64,000 nucleotides of DNA from Pseudomonadota bacterium (GTDB lineage Bacteria; Pseudomonadota; Gammaproteobacteria; Steroidobacterales; MnTg04): the NCBI GenBank assembly GCA_022560735.1, contig JADFSO010000003.1:1-64000 (forward strand), written 5' to 3'. Positions 16,475 through 26,383 of the stretch are shown here, piece by piece. Position 1 is the first letter of the stretch. The number at the start of each line of letters is the position of its first letter. Below the pieces are notes generated by a model. The model was given only the letters and a program-made list of their open reading frames with translations, was not told the origin of the DNA and did no database searches. The position numbers were made by a program, and so were the translations under genes.

Positions 16475-17475
16475 GGGACCAGTACGGCGGCGCCGATTAT
16501 GCCCCCGCCCCGAAGCTCATCCAGCGCAAGGTTGGCCTCCTCGAGACCGAAAGTGGTGATCCGCGTATGCACCGGTACCAGCGGCGCAATTTCAAGAAAT
16601 TCCCTGGCATCCGCCCGGGTCAGATTGGCGACCGAACGCAGCACCCGCTCGCCCCAGAGTCGCCGATAGGGAAATGACGGGATATCGCTCATATGTATTC
16701 CGCCGCAGATTACGGTTCCTCCCTTGCGTATTTGCGCCATCGCCCGGGGCACCAGTTCCCCCGCGGGTGCAAAAATAATCGCGGCATCCAGTTTAACGCC
16801 CGGGTCGTCTTCCGAGCTACCTGCCCAGACTGCGCCGAGCGAGCGCGCAAAGTCCCGCGCTGCGTCATCGGCCGGGCGGGTAAAGGCGAATATGGATCGG
16901 CCCTGATGTGCGGCCACCTGGGCGACTATATGCGCCGCCGCACCGAATCCATATATGCCGATATTCTGGGCCTGCCCCGTCATTCGCAGGCAGCGATAGC
17001 CGATCAGCCCGGCGCAGAGCAAGGGAGCCGCCTGCTGGTCATTGTAGTTTTCCGGTATCGGGAAACAGTAACGGTGGTCCGCAAGCACATAGTCGGCAAA
17101 CCCACCGTCAATCTGATAGCCGGTGAACCTGGCTTCATCGCATAAATTCTCTTTTTGCTCTCGGCAAAACCTGCACCGGCCACAGGTATAACCGAGCCAG
17201 GGGACGCCAAGACGGACGCCTTTTTCTATGATGACGCCCTCGCCCGTGTCGACTGCGTGGCCCACGATTTCATGACCCGGAACGATGGGATAGGGGATAT
17301 TCGGCAACTCGCCATCGACCAGGTGCAAATCGGTCCTGCAAACGGCACAGGCCGTGACCCGAATCAGGACCTCGCCCGGGCCTGGAGCCGATACGGGTCT
17401 TTCTTCAAGACGAAGCGGTTGCCCCGCCCCCTGCAAGACCATCGCTCGGCCGGACTTGCCGGTATAGTCAGGCAC
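16471..17475 (-). CDS. Zinc-dependent alcohol dehydrogenase
   Basis: 334 residues, MDR superfamily. Catalytic zinc ligands in CAVCRTDLH and PGHEIVG; structural-zinc cysteines in CGRCRFCREQKENLC; a nucleotide-binding fold follows (IGIYGFGAAAHIV). The motif spacing resembles the bacterial AdhA-like enzymes that oxidise primary alcohols or reduce aldehydes with NAD(P). GTG 17475 is preferred (GGAGG nine bases upstream); a TTG at 17508 would add 11 residues. Confidence 0.88.
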   Translation of the reverse strand: MPDYTGKSGRAMVLQGAGQPLRLEERPVSAPGPGEVLIRVTACAVCRTDLHLVDGELPNIPYPIVPGHEIVGHAVDTGEGVIIEKGVRLGVPWLGYTCGRCRFCREQKENLCDEARFTGYQIDGGFADYVLADHRYCFPIPENYNDQQAAPLLCAGLIGYRCLRMTGQAQNIGIYGFGAAAHIVAQVAAHQGRSIFAFTRPADDAARDFARSLGAVWAGSSEDDPGVKLDAAIIFAPAGELVPRAMAQIRKGGTVICGGIHMSDIPSFPYRRLWGERVLRSVANLTRADAREFLEIAPLVPVHTRITTFGLEEANLALDELRGGGIIGAAVLVP

Positions 17476-17525
17476 GATCGTCGGCCTCCGGTTGAATGCG
17501 CTTTGCAATTATGCGGCTTGTCCGA

Positions 17526-19574
17526 TCAGGCAAACAATGCCTGATGTTGCTTGGTGCCCTCATTTTGCGCGATCAGTTGATCGAGGAACTTCTTTGCGCT
17601 CATCGCTTCCCCAAACAGATGCCCCTGCGCATAGGTACATTTGTATAGCCTGAGCAACTCAAGTTGAGCCTGGTTCTCCACGCCTTCGGCAACCACTTCA
17701 AGATCGAGGTTTCTGCCCATCTCGATTATGGTTTTGACCATTGCGGCATCGCTGCTGTCCACATCGGCGTTACGTACGAAACTCTGATCAATTTTCAGCG
17801 TGGAAATCGGGAAGTCTTTCAGGGCGCTCAGCGATGAATAGCCGGTCCCGAAGTCATCGATTGCCAGGTGCAGACCCATGGCACAGAAGTCATCCAGGAT
17901 GCGGATTATTCGCCGCGAATCGTGCATCAGCGTGGTCTCGGTCAATTCCAGTTCCAACGCGGTTGGAGATACCTGGGTTTCGCGAAAAATTTTCCTGAAT
18001 CGTTTTGATACGCCGGGACGCATGAGTTGTCGCAGCGAGAGATTTACCGCTATTCGTCCAGGTGAAGGGACATACTCCTGCCAGTGCTTGTAATCATTGC
18101 AGACTTTTCGCAGCACCCAGTCACCTATTTCCGAGATCATGCTGCCTTCTTCTGCCAGCGGGATGAATTGTGACGGCGCAATGTCACCGTGTCCCGGCAA
18201 ACGCCAACGCAACAACGCTTCCGCGCCGGCAATTTTTCCATTGCGCAAGTCAATTTTCGGCAGATATCGCACGATCAGTTCCTTACGCTCCAGCGCCTTG
18301 CGTAACTTGCTTTTCAACATCAGGCGCTCGACCGCTGCGGCATTCATTTCCGGTAGATAAAGTTGACCGGTGTTGCCGCCATTTTGTTTTGCGTGGTACA
18401 TCGCGGCGTCGGCGTTGCGGATGATATCGATGACGTTGTCCGCATCGCGCGGATAACAGGCGATGCCAATAGTCGCCGTAATAAATACTTCAGAGTCCTG
18501 GATGTAAAATGCATTATTGATGCGATCCAGTATCAATCGAGCGACATCCGATGCCCGGTAACGCGCCTCCTTGTCGTTGGCAAAGCCCTCCAGGACGATG
18601 CCAAACTCATCGCCTGCCAGGCGCCCTATGACCACATTCTCTCCCAGTACCGCCTGCAACCGCTGTGCGATGATTTCCAGGCACTGATCGCCAGCGGCAT
18701 GTCCAAAAGTGTCATTGACCTCCTTGAACTGGTCCATATCCAGATATAGCATCGCCAGTTCCAGTTTGCTGCGTTTTGCACGCGCGATATTGCGCTGAAG
18801 CAGATGCTGAAACTGCATCCGGTTGGGAATGCGGGTAAGCGCATCATATCGGGCAAGATAACGAATGCGTTTTTCCGCGCGCTTGCGATCACTGATGTTC
18901 CGGGCGATATAGATATTCCCCTTGAACCTTGGGTCGGCGGTGCTGACAACCGAGCAGGTCACCGATACCGGGATTCTGCTGCCGTCCCGCGAGAGCAGTA
19001 CGGTATCGGTCGCCTCCGTGGTGGTGGCGTCCAGCGGGAAGGCATCCTTACGATCGGGGCTGACGAGTCTCTGGATCGGCATCCCCAATAGCTCCTGCTC
19101 CTCGTATCCAACGAGATTGCACGCCGAAGAGTTGGCTCTTCTGATCACACCATCCGCGGAGCTAACGAAAATCGCGTCATTGACGCTGTCGAGAATCAGG
19201 TTCAAATGGTAGGCAGGATCGATCGCCTGCATAAGTTTTTGCCTGAGCGTTTCCGCGTTTTTGCCCAGCAAGTGCATGTCCGGGTCCGCGATGGTCGATA
19301 GCTGGTCAGCGGATTCTGTAGCCTCGATAGCCTCCATCAATACCGAAATCGCATCGATGTCCCTGCGCCGGCGTGCAGCGATCATCCACGCCCAGATCAG
19401 ACCCGGAAGGGTGGCGAGGAAGACGACCAGCGTGGCGAGCAGCCAAAATGACCGGATGCCGGTATTTTCGATCAGCTGAGGATTGGCCTGCAGCCATTCG
19501 AACGCAGCGAATGCCAGCAGAGCCGGCAGCACGGCGATCATAATCGTATGTTTTATCAGTGACAGTCTTCTCAT
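17526..19574 (-). CDS. PAS-GGDEF-EAL cyclic-di-GMP enzyme
   Basis: 682 residues. Two N-terminal membrane helices (about 10-28 and 42-62) flank a short periplasmic loop. Then a PAS domain (about 135-250), a GGDEF domain with signature AGDEF in GRLAGDEFG, and an EAL domain with GAEALLRW, DDFGTGYSS and VVAEGVE. Both catalytic signatures look usable, so it may make, degrade or switch c-di-GMP. ATG 19574 was chosen since homology begins there; the open frame extends 130 codons upstream without any domain. Confidence 0.88.
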   Translation of the reverse strand: MRRLSLIKHTIMIAVLPALLAFAAFEWLQANPQLIENTGIRSFWLLATLVVFLATLPGLIWAWMIAARRRRDIDAISVLMEAIEATESADQLSTIADPDMHLLGKNAETLRQKLMQAIDPAYHLNLILDSVNDAIFVSSADGVIRRANSSACNLVGYEEQELLGMPIQRLVSPDRKDAFPLDATTTEATDTVLLSRDGSRIPVSVTCSVVSTADPRFKGNIYIARNISDRKRAEKRIRYLARYDALTRIPNRMQFQHLLQRNIARAKRSKLELAMLYLDMDQFKEVNDTFGHAAGDQCLEIIAQRLQAVLGENVVIGRLAGDEFGIVLEGFANDKEARYRASDVARLILDRINNAFYIQDSEVFITATIGIACYPRDADNVIDIIRNADAAMYHAKQNGGNTGQLYLPEMNAAAVERLMLKSKLRKALERKELIVRYLPKIDLRNGKIAGAEALLRWRLPGHGDIAPSQFIPLAEEGSMISEIGDWVLRKVCNDYKHWQEYVPSPGRIAVNLSLRQLMRPGVSKRFRKIFRETQVSPTALELELTETTLMHDSRRIIRILDDFCAMGLHLAIDDFGTGYSSLSALKDFPISTLKIDQSFVRNADVDSSDAAMVKTIIEMGRNLDLEVVAEGVENQAQLELLRLYKCTYAQGHLFGEAMSAKKFLDQLIAQNEGTKQHQALFA

Positions 19575-20008
19575 CCTTATTAATTCCGCCTGGAAGAAGC
19601 TAGGGAAAGACCAGACCCGCCTGCCAGCGTGATGAAATTTACAGTGGGCGGGACGCAGATGTTTCTGTGGAGTCCCTTGGACTGTCGTTGTTCTTTTTCT
19701 GCTGGCTTGAACAGGCCCGGGTTCCGGTCGCTCTCCGGAATGACATCGGGCGAGGCTCAGATAGCCATTATCCTGCATATATGGCCGGTTGAGTATCGGG
19801 CTTTGCCCCAAAAATGACCCGAGACCCCTGCCCATCAACCCTCTCGGCCAGTTGTATTGCGTTGCAGCAATCGTTTTGACGAGCCATCGATGGCTTTTTT
19901 CCGCAGTTTGTCGCAAAACCGGGCGTTCAGGCGAGTTGGCGCTTGCCAAATCATGGCGCAGCATTTATCAATAAAGAAGCAAGCAAAAAATAATGTAGCC
20001 AGTGGGGA
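19575..20008. other. Intergenic region, nothing recognised
   Basis: 434 bases between divergent genes (GGDEF/EAL minus, methyltransferase plus). It must hold both promoters, but no convincing -35/-10 pair, repeat, hairpin terminator or RNA gene was found by eye. Open frames here are continuations or shadows of the neighbours. Confidence 0.5.
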
Positions 20009-20911
20009 ATGCCAGTGAGCAGATTGTCGTGGATCGTTTTGACGTCACTTTTTTTGGCGGCCTGCAGTAACGGGGAGCAGACTGCGCAAGCAACGGCTGA
20101 GGCGGGTCTTGCAAGCACGGAGCCGACGGGCGCAGCGAATACAACTCTGTCGCCATACCAGCTTGCGGTCGCCAACCAGTCCCGGCCGGAGGCTGATCGG
20201 CTGCGGGACGGAACCCGGAAACCCGCGGAAGTTCTGGAATTCTTCGATGTGGCCGAAGGCATGCATGTACTCGACATGTTTTCCGGTGGCGGTTATTACA
20301 CCGAAATCCTGGCTTACCTCGTCGGGCCGGAGGGAAAAGTGTATGCGCAGAATAACCAGGCGTACCTGGACTTCGTCAAGGACGAGGTGAAAACCAGGTT
20401 TGCCGATGACCGGCTGGCGAATGTTGAGCGGCTGAACATCGCGGTTGCCGACCTGGATTTGCCGGCCAATGCGATCGACGTGGCGTTGCTGATACTTTCA
20501 TACCATGATCTTTATTATCGGCCCGGTGACGATTCCTGGCCGATCATTGACGGGCCGACGATGTTATCCGACATATATGATTCACTCAAACCGGGTGGCG
20601 TGCTCGGCGTTGTAGATCACAATGCAAACACCGGGGTTGACAAAATCGCAGCGGCGACCGATCTGCATCGCATTGAAATGATGGTGGTGCGGTGTGAAAT
20701 TGAAAGCGCTGGTTTCGGGTTTGCCGGCTCGGTGGATTTATTGCGCAGTTCGGAGGACGATCTGAGTGCGCCCATGTATGCCGAAGGCATACGCGGAAAA
20801 ACCGACCGCTTTGTGCTGCGTTTTCACAAACCGATCGCCGTTGGCGGGGAAGCTGCGCCATCGGCTGCCTGTGCGACCTGGGCGCGCGAGCGCATCGACG
20901 AACAACCCTGA
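20009..20911 (+). CDS. Lipoprotein with class I SAM-methyltransferase fold
   Basis: 300 residues. Lipoprotein signal with lipobox LAAC (Cys about 19), then a Rossmann methyltransferase-like domain: VLDMFSGGGYYTEILAYLVG (motif I) and GGVLGVVDHNA. This matches the COG4798-type predicted exported methyltransferases. An extracytoplasmic SAM-dependent enzyme is puzzling because SAM is cytoplasmic, so activity is uncertain. GTG 20015 has better RBS spacing (GGGGA) and is an equally good start. Confidence 0.75.
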   Translation: MPVSRLSWIVLTSLFLAACSNGEQTAQATAEAGLASTEPTGAANTTLSPYQLAVANQSRPEADRLRDGTRKPAEVLEFFDVAEGMHVLDMFSGGGYYTEILAYLVGPEGKVYAQNNQAYLDFVKDEVKTRFADDRLANVERLNIAVADLDLPANAIDVALLILSYHDLYYRPGDDSWPIIDGPTMLSDIYDSLKPGGVLGVVDHNANTGVDKIAAATDLHRIEMMVVRCEIESAGFGFAGSVDLLRSSEDDLSAPMYAEGIRGKTDRFVLRFHKPIAVGGEAAPSAACATWARERIDEQP

Positions 20912-20947
20912 GTCCGACGGCCTGCCAGCAGGCTTTTTCAACGACTG

Positions 20948-21712
20948 CTAGGCCAGGAAGCCGCCATCGACCGGCAGGCAGACCCCGGTCACATAAGAAG
21001 ACGCCGGCGACACCAGGTATAGCACCGCGGATGCTATTTCTTCCGGTTGCGCTATCCGGTTCATCGGGACCTGCCGCAAAAAGCTTTGCAGAATTTTTTC
21101 GTCCTGGGTCAGGGCGGAAGCGAAACGGGTATCGGTCAGCCCCGGCAAAACGGCGTTGACGCGGATTCCATCGACTGCATATTCCCTGGCCATCGCCTTT
21201 GCCATCGATATCAGGGCCGCCTTGCTGATCGAGTAAATTCCCTGCCAGTGCCCGGCGCGTACGCCGTTCACTGACGAGACCAGGACAATATTACCCCCGC
21301 CCTTGCGTTTCATTTTCCTGGCGACTTCGCGCGCGAGATAAAAGCTGCCGCGCAAATTGACCTCGATTACCTTGTCGACTGCGCTCATTTCAACATCGAG
21401 CATCGGCCCGAAATATGGATTGGCGGCCGCGTTACTGAGCAAGATGTCAGCTGCGCCGGGCCCTTCTTCCATCGCCGCGAGCAAACGGTCTGTTGCGTCC
21501 GTATCGCCGGCGTGGCTTTCAATGGGCGTAACCTGGCCGCCAGCGGCAAGAATCCTGTCGGTCGTCTGTTGCAGGTTTTCCTGTTTACGGCTGGTAATGA
21601 CGACGTGTGCGCCATGTTCGGCCAGCAGAACCGCACAGGCCGCGCCGATCCCCCTGCTGGCGCCGGTAATCAACGCCGTCTTGCCGGTCAAATCGAATAA
21701 GGCTGAGCTCAT
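20948..21712 (-). CDS. SDR family oxidoreductase
   Basis: 254 residues of a classical short-chain dehydrogenase: cofactor motif TGASRGIG, NAAANP for the usual NNAG, catalytic Ser in VSSVNG and Tyr-Lys in YSISK, and the C-terminal VTGVCLPVDGG. Likely NADPH-dependent (SRK at the end of beta 2). Start 21712 has AGGAGG five bases upstream. Substrate cannot be deduced. Divergent from a second SDR gene. Confidence 0.88.
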   Translation of the reverse strand: MSSALFDLTGKTALITGASRGIGAACAVLLAEHGAHVVITSRKQENLQQTTDRILAAGGQVTPIESHAGDTDATDRLLAAMEEGPGAADILLSNAAANPYFGPMLDVEMSAVDKVIEVNLRGSFYLAREVARKMKRKGGGNIVLVSSVNGVRAGHWQGIYSISKAALISMAKAMAREYAVDGIRVNAVLPGLTDTRFASALTQDEKILQSFLRQVPMNRIAQPEEIASAVLYLVSPASSYVTGVCLPVDGGFLA

Positions 21713-21790
21713 TAAGGCCTCCTTTATTATGGGCAATGAAGCTACGGCGCAGTAGAATCAAGCGGCCAGTATCAACAGGAGAATAGCAGG

Positions 21791-22636
21791 ATGTCGAGCG
21801 GTGACGCGAGGAGGGTATTGATTACCGGTGCGGCCAGTGGTCTGGGGAAATCGCTGGCCTTGCGTTTCGCGGCCGACGGCTGGCGGGTTGCCGTTTGTGA
21901 TCTGGATGAAGATCGGCTCAGCCAAACGGCCGAAGAAATCGACCGCGGCGGCGGTACCTGTATGTACCTGCGTGCGGATGTTACCAGCGAGCAAGACATC
22001 GAACAGCTCGCGGAGTCCGTTTCCGACCACTGGGGCGGCCTGGATGTGTTGGTGAATAATGCCGGCATCGCGATAGCCGGTCGCACCGATGAAACCTCGA
22101 TGGAGGAATGGCGGCGTATTTTCGAGGTGAATTTCTTTGGTGTGCTGAGGACGACGCGAGCCATGCTTCCCCTGATTGCGCAGGGCGGACATATTATCAA
22201 CGTTGCATCATTCGCCGGTATCGCCGCGGCACCCGGCCTGGTCGCTTATAACACGACGAAGGCAGCGGTTATTTCTTTTTCCGAGAGCCTGCGGGCTGAA
22301 CTGGTGGATAGGGAAATTGGGGTCAGCGTTGCTTGCCCGGCGTTTTTCAAGACACGGCTGATGGAAACATCCGGTGCGCCCCACGATAAGACTCGTGCAA
22401 TGGTTGAGCGAGTCATGGAGCGCAGCAAGATCACCGCCGATGACGTTGCGGAGCAGGTGTTTGCCTCTGTCAGAACCCGGCAGTTCATGCTGATACCCCA
22501 TGTGGATGCTCGCTGGTATTGGCGGTGGAAGAGATTTTTCCCGGAATTGTATTTCAGGGGATTGCAAAGAATGGCCCGGCGCACGAGTCGCGCAGGGAAA
22601 CACGACCAGCTAAGGCAGGGTCGGGATGCCCGGTAA
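21791..22636 (+). CDS. SDR family oxidoreductase
   Basis: 281 residues: TGAASGLG cofactor motif, NNAG in VLVNNAGIAIAG, Ser in VASFAG and YNTTK active site. The C-terminus is extended and basic (RWYWRWKRFFPELYFRG...), as in SDRs that act on lipids at the membrane. Its last codons overlap the start of the response-regulator gene by 11 bases. Confidence 0.87.
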   Translation: MSSGDARRVLITGAASGLGKSLALRFAADGWRVAVCDLDEDRLSQTAEEIDRGGGTCMYLRADVTSEQDIEQLAESVSDHWGGLDVLVNNAGIAIAGRTDETSMEEWRRIFEVNFFGVLRTTRAMLPLIAQGGHIINVASFAGIAAAPGLVAYNTTKAAVISFSESLRAELVDREIGVSVACPAFFKTRLMETSGAPHDKTRAMVERVMERSKITADDVAEQVFASVRTRQFMLIPHVDARWYWRWKRFFPELYFRGLQRMARRTSRAGKHDQLRQGRDAR

Positions 22637-23870
22637 AGCGTTAGTTGTAGACGATTCGACCTCGGCGCGGGCCGTTCTGGCCCAGCAGCTAAGAGATCAA
22701 CAAATCGAAGTCGATGCAGTCGATTCGGGCGAGGCGGCGCTTCAATACCTGGAACGGCAACACCCCGATGTTATTTTTATGGATCACCTTTTGCCCGGCA
22801 TGGACGGCTTCGAGGCCCTGCGAGCAATAAAAGAGAATCCCGAGACTTGCAACATTCCGGTGCTGATGTACACATCGAAGCGCGGCGAAGTCTATTTGAA
22901 CCAGGTTCGCGAACTTGGCGCGGCCGGCGTTTTGCCAAAAGGAAACAAGCCGATTCAGGTGTCCAAGGTATTGCGTTCCCTGCGGCTCGCGTCACCCGAC
23001 AGCGGCGAGGGCAGCCGGGATAACGGCGATGCGGACACAGGTGACGGGTCAGCGAATCCTGACCTGGTCTTGCAGGACCTGTACGCGGGACTCCGCCGTC
23101 TGCAAGCCAGGCTGGACGAATCGCAGGGCCCGGATGCAGGGCATGAAGATTTGATGATCGACCGGCCGCGCGGGCAGGACAGGTGGCGGTGGGCGGTTGC
23201 TGCGCTGACCATCATCTGCGTCGGTCTCGCCTACCAGTACTCGAAATCGCAGGACCTGGTGGCGCTGCTGAAAGCGCAGGCGCAAGAACAGGAACGGGCG
23301 ATGGGGAATCTGCGCGATGGCATGGCGCGTGACTTGTCGCGGCTTAGCCGTGCGCTGACCGGCGGCGAAGTTGAACCGCTGGCCGCTGCTGCGGTTGTGG
23401 ATCTGGAGGTGCTGGAATGGGCTTTGAACCTTGACCAGTGGGTAGAACCGGGTGACCGCCCGCTGGGAGACGTCAGGCTGGCTACCGTCGAAGGTTTGCT
23501 GCGACGCTTGGATAAGCTTGGATTCGAAGGTGTGGTTACGCTGCATGTTCACGGTGGCGTATTTTGCCAGAATCGCAAGCTTGGCCGGTGGGTGATTGCC
23601 GGAGCGGGCCAGATCGTCAGCCAGTGCGGCCACCTGGGCACGATGCGGGCGGATGAGCAGTCAGCGGCGTTTTCCCGGTTCCTCAATTCCAGCCCGATAC
23701 TTGCCGATGGCCGAATTCGACTGGAAATAATCGCGCATGGCGACAGCAGTCCGCTGATGGCTTACCCGGCCGATGCCGCGTCCATAAGCGCCAATACGTG
23801 GAACGGTATCGCGGCGCTCAACAACCGGGTCGAGACCAGGCTGAGGCAAAGCAACCAGGTTCAGCAATAA
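22626..23870 (+). CDS. Receiver-domain protein with membrane helix and unknown C-domain
   Basis: 414 residues. Residues 1-122 form a complete receiver domain (acidic pair D9-D10, phosphorylation site D53 in FMDHLLPGMDG, T83, K105). An acidic linker follows (125-145), then a predicted membrane helix at about 187-206, a coiled segment and a C-terminal domain of about 180 residues that I do not recognise (LHVHGGVFCQNRKLGRW). Receiver domains are rarely joined to a membrane anchor. The C-terminal region would face the periplasm if the receiver is cytoplasmic. No histidine kinase gene is nearby. Confidence 0.8.
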   Translation: MPGKALVVDDSTSARAVLAQQLRDQQIEVDAVDSGEAALQYLERQHPDVIFMDHLLPGMDGFEALRAIKENPETCNIPVLMYTSKRGEVYLNQVRELGAAGVLPKGNKPIQVSKVLRSLRLASPDSGEGSRDNGDADTGDGSANPDLVLQDLYAGLRRLQARLDESQGPDAGHEDLMIDRPRGQDRWRWAVAALTIICVGLAYQYSKSQDLVALLKAQAQEQERAMGNLRDGMARDLSRLSRALTGGEVEPLAAAAVVDLEVLEWALNLDQWVEPGDRPLGDVRLATVEGLLRRLDKLGFEGVVTLHVHGGVFCQNRKLGRWVIAGAGQIVSQCGHLGTMRADEQSAAFSRFLNSSPILADGRIRLEIIAHGDSSPLMAYPADAASISANTWNGIAALNNRVETRLRQSNQVQQ

Positions 23871-23889
23871 GCAAACGCCGGAGAAAAAT

Positions 23890-24948
23890 ATGAACGACAG
23901 GCAGTGGATGATATACGGGGCGAACGGCTATACCGGCGAGTTGATTGCCCGCGAGGCAGCCAAACGGGGGAGCAAGCCGGTGCTGGCTGGCAGATCGGCC
24001 GCGAAAATCGAGCCACTGGCCGACGAATTGGGGCTGGAAAGCCGAATTTTTTCGCTGAGCGATCCGCAGGCGACCGGGCAGGGCCTGTCCGGAATCGAAC
24101 TGCTGGTGCATTGTGCCGGGCCATTTTCCGCGACTGCAAAACCGATGCTGGAAGCGTGCCTGGCCAAGCGAACCCATTACCTGGATATCACCGGTGAAAT
24201 TGATGTGTTCGACTATGCGCACAGTTTGCATCAGCGAGCGGTCGATGCCGGCATCGTGGTGTGTCCCGGCGCCGGGTTCGATGTCGTCCCCACCGATTGC
24301 CTGGCCGCCGCGCTCAGCGAAGCGTTGCCCGATGCGACCCATTTGTCGCTGGGATTCGATTCCCAGTCGGGTATGAGCCAGGGAACCGCCAAGACTTCCA
24401 TCGAAGGCCTGGCCAAGGGTGGGCGAATCAGGAAGGACGGCAAACTGCTGACCGTGGGTCTGGGTCATGAAAGCCGGCAGATAGATTTTGGCGATGGCGA
24501 GAAATGCGCGATGACCATACCCTGGGGAGACGTCGCGACGGCGAACTACTCCACCGGTATACCCAATATAAAGGTTTTTGTGCCTGTCTCCCCCCGGCTG
24601 CTAAGAAGACTGAGGATGATAAACAAAGTGCGGTTTCTTTTGGGGCTCGGCATAGTGCAGAACTTTCTCAAAAAAAAGGTGGAGAAAGGTCAGCGCGGTC
24701 CAAGCGGCGAGCAACGCGATAAATTACCCACTTTTGTCTGGGGCGAAGTCAGGAACGCAGCCGGCGACCGCAGGACTGGCAGAATAAAAACGGCGAACGG
24801 TTATGCACTGACGGTTACCGCCGCGCTTGCCCTGGTTGATGTTGTGCTGGATGGCAATTTTCCGGGGGGTTACTTTACGCCATCGTTGCTGGCGGGCAAA
24901 ACCCTGGTGGAGACTCTGCCGGGATCCGGCAACATAGAAATCACTTGA
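23890..24948 (+). CDS. Saccharopine-dehydrogenase-like / trans-acting enoyl-reductase-like protein
   Basis: 352 residues with an N-terminal Rossmann fold (MIYGANGYTGELIAREAAKR) and a conserved CPGAGFDVVPTDCLA. It belongs to the group containing mycobacterial trans-acting enoyl reductases and saccharopine-dehydrogenase-like proteins; an NAD(P)-dependent reductase role is probable, with the substrate unknown. Starts 20 bases after the receiver-domain gene, so probably one transcript. Confidence 0.8.
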   Translation: MNDRQWMIYGANGYTGELIAREAAKRGSKPVLAGRSAAKIEPLADELGLESRIFSLSDPQATGQGLSGIELLVHCAGPFSATAKPMLEACLAKRTHYLDITGEIDVFDYAHSLHQRAVDAGIVVCPGAGFDVVPTDCLAAALSEALPDATHLSLGFDSQSGMSQGTAKTSIEGLAKGGRIRKDGKLLTVGLGHESRQIDFGDGEKCAMTIPWGDVATANYSTGIPNIKVFVPVSPRLLRRLRMINKVRFLLGLGIVQNFLKKKVEKGQRGPSGEQRDKLPTFVWGEVRNAAGDRRTGRIKTANGYALTVTAALALVDVVLDGNFPGGYFTPSLLAGKTLVETLPGSGNIEIT

Positions 24949-25020
24949 TGTCGGGCGTAACGGACCGATCTTCGTTCGTATCGAATTTCCGGCGAGATTG
25001 AACAAAGGTTGGCAAAAATC

Positions 25021-26004
25021 ATGACAGAATTCCGGCCGGCAAAATTTTTGCGAAACGGTCATGCGCAATCGATACTCGGCGGCTTGAATATTCGTCAGCC
25101 GGTGGTTCGATTTCGCGGCCGCAACATGCTGCAGGCATCGCGGTCCATGTTGCTGGACTGTGGCGATGGCGTCACCTGGCATGGTTATTACTCGCCCCAT
25201 CTGGAGGCGAAAAACGGTCCGCGAAGATTGGCGATCCTGATTCATGGCTGGGAGGGAAGTGCCAATTCCCTGTACCTGATATCCGCAGCAGACTATTTGT
25301 ACAGGCAGGGCTACGAGGTTTTTCGCCTCAACATGCGTGATCACGGGCTGACTCATCACTTGAATGTAGAACTGTTTCACTCCGGCCGGATCACCGAGGC
25401 GGTCGGTGCGGTGTCAAGGTTGCAAAGCGTGTTTCCCGATCACAGGCTTTATCTTGCCGGATTTTCGCTCGGGGGTAATTTTTGCCTGAGGATCGCCGCA
25501 AGAGCGCCGGCCGCAAATATCGATCTGAAAAAAGTGGTCGCGGTCAGTCCGGTTCTTGAACCGCGCCACACGCTGGAAGCGCTCGATAAGGGTTTTTTCG
25601 GCTACCGGAGATATTTCATCACCAAATGGCGCCGCTCGCTGAATATCAAGCAAAAACTGTTTCCGGATGTTTACGATTTCTCGGTCATACCCAGGACGGA
25701 TGGCCTGATGGATATGACTGAAAGGTTTATCGACGCCTACGCACCTTATCCGGATTTGCAAACCTACCTGTCCGATTATGCGATCACCGGCGACAAGCTT
25801 GAAGGCCTGGCGGTCCCATCGACCCTGATCCTGGCAAAAGATGATCCGATGATTCCGATTGGCGATCTCGATCGGGTAGCCAGGAGCGAAGCATTGGACA
25901 TCGTGGTCACCGAATTCGGCGGCCACTGTGGTTTTCTCGAGCGCCTCGACGGAAGCAGCTGGATCGATGGGCGGATCCACAGCGGATTCGCGGAAGTTAC
26001 TTGA
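25021..26004 (+). CDS. YheT-like alpha/beta hydrolase
   Basis: 327 residues. N-terminal FLRNGHAQSILGG is typical of the YheT/EMB8-like family. Hydrolase motifs: oxyanion region ILIHGWEGS, nucleophile in LAGFSLGGN, acid in LAKDDPMIP and His in FGGHCGFLE. Substrates are poorly known, perhaps lipid or short esters. ATG 25021 preferred over TTG 25009. Its stop overlaps the DoxX-like start. Confidence 0.87.
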   Translation: MTEFRPAKFLRNGHAQSILGGLNIRQPVVRFRGRNMLQASRSMLLDCGDGVTWHGYYSPHLEAKNGPRRLAILIHGWEGSANSLYLISAADYLYRQGYEVFRLNMRDHGLTHHLNVELFHSGRITEAVGAVSRLQSVFPDHRLYLAGFSLGGNFCLRIAARAPAANIDLKKVVAVSPVLEPRHTLEALDKGFFGYRRYFITKWRRSLNIKQKLFPDVYDFSVIPRTDGLMDMTERFIDAYAPYPDLQTYLSDYAITGDKLEGLAVPSTLILAKDDPMIPIGDLDRVARSEALDIVVTEFGGHCGFLERLDGSSWIDGRIHSGFAEVT

Positions 26005-26360
26005 AGATCGTAGGTCTCGTTGCCCGGATTGCGCTGCTGGCGGTTTTTGTCGGCGCCGGCGGCAACCGTGTTTTTGGCACACAGCAGCAGGTTATGGAGT
26101 TCGTTGTCTATGGTTACCCTGACTGGCTGCGCGTCGTAACCGGTGTAATCCAGGTTATTGGCGTCTTGTTGCTGTGGTTTCGCGAAACTCGCTTGATCGG
26201 CGCTGTCTTGGTTTTGCTGGTTATCATCGGCGCCGCGCTTACTTACTGGCGCTATGACGACGCGTTGGCGCTGTTGTACCCGGCCGGATGGCTGGTGTTG
26301 CTGATGCTTGCGGTTTGGCCTTGCGGGAAAAGCGCTGGCCTCGCCCGGCCAGACGCGTGA
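26001..26360 (+). CDS. DoxX-like membrane protein
   Basis: 119 residues with four hydrophobic helices; RIALLAVFVGAGGNRVFG and the general hydropathy match small DoxX-family proteins. The likely start is TTG 26001, overlapping the stop of the hydrolase gene. No enzymatic function can be assigned. Confidence 0.7.
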   Translation: MKIVGLVARIALLAVFVGAGGNRVFGTQQQVMEFVVYGYPDWLRVVTGVIQVIGVLLLWFRETRLIGAVLVLLVIIGAALTYWRYDDALALLYPAGWLVLLMLAVWPCGKSAGLARPDA

Positions 26361-26383
26361 GATAATGCATTTCGTTCGCCCGG

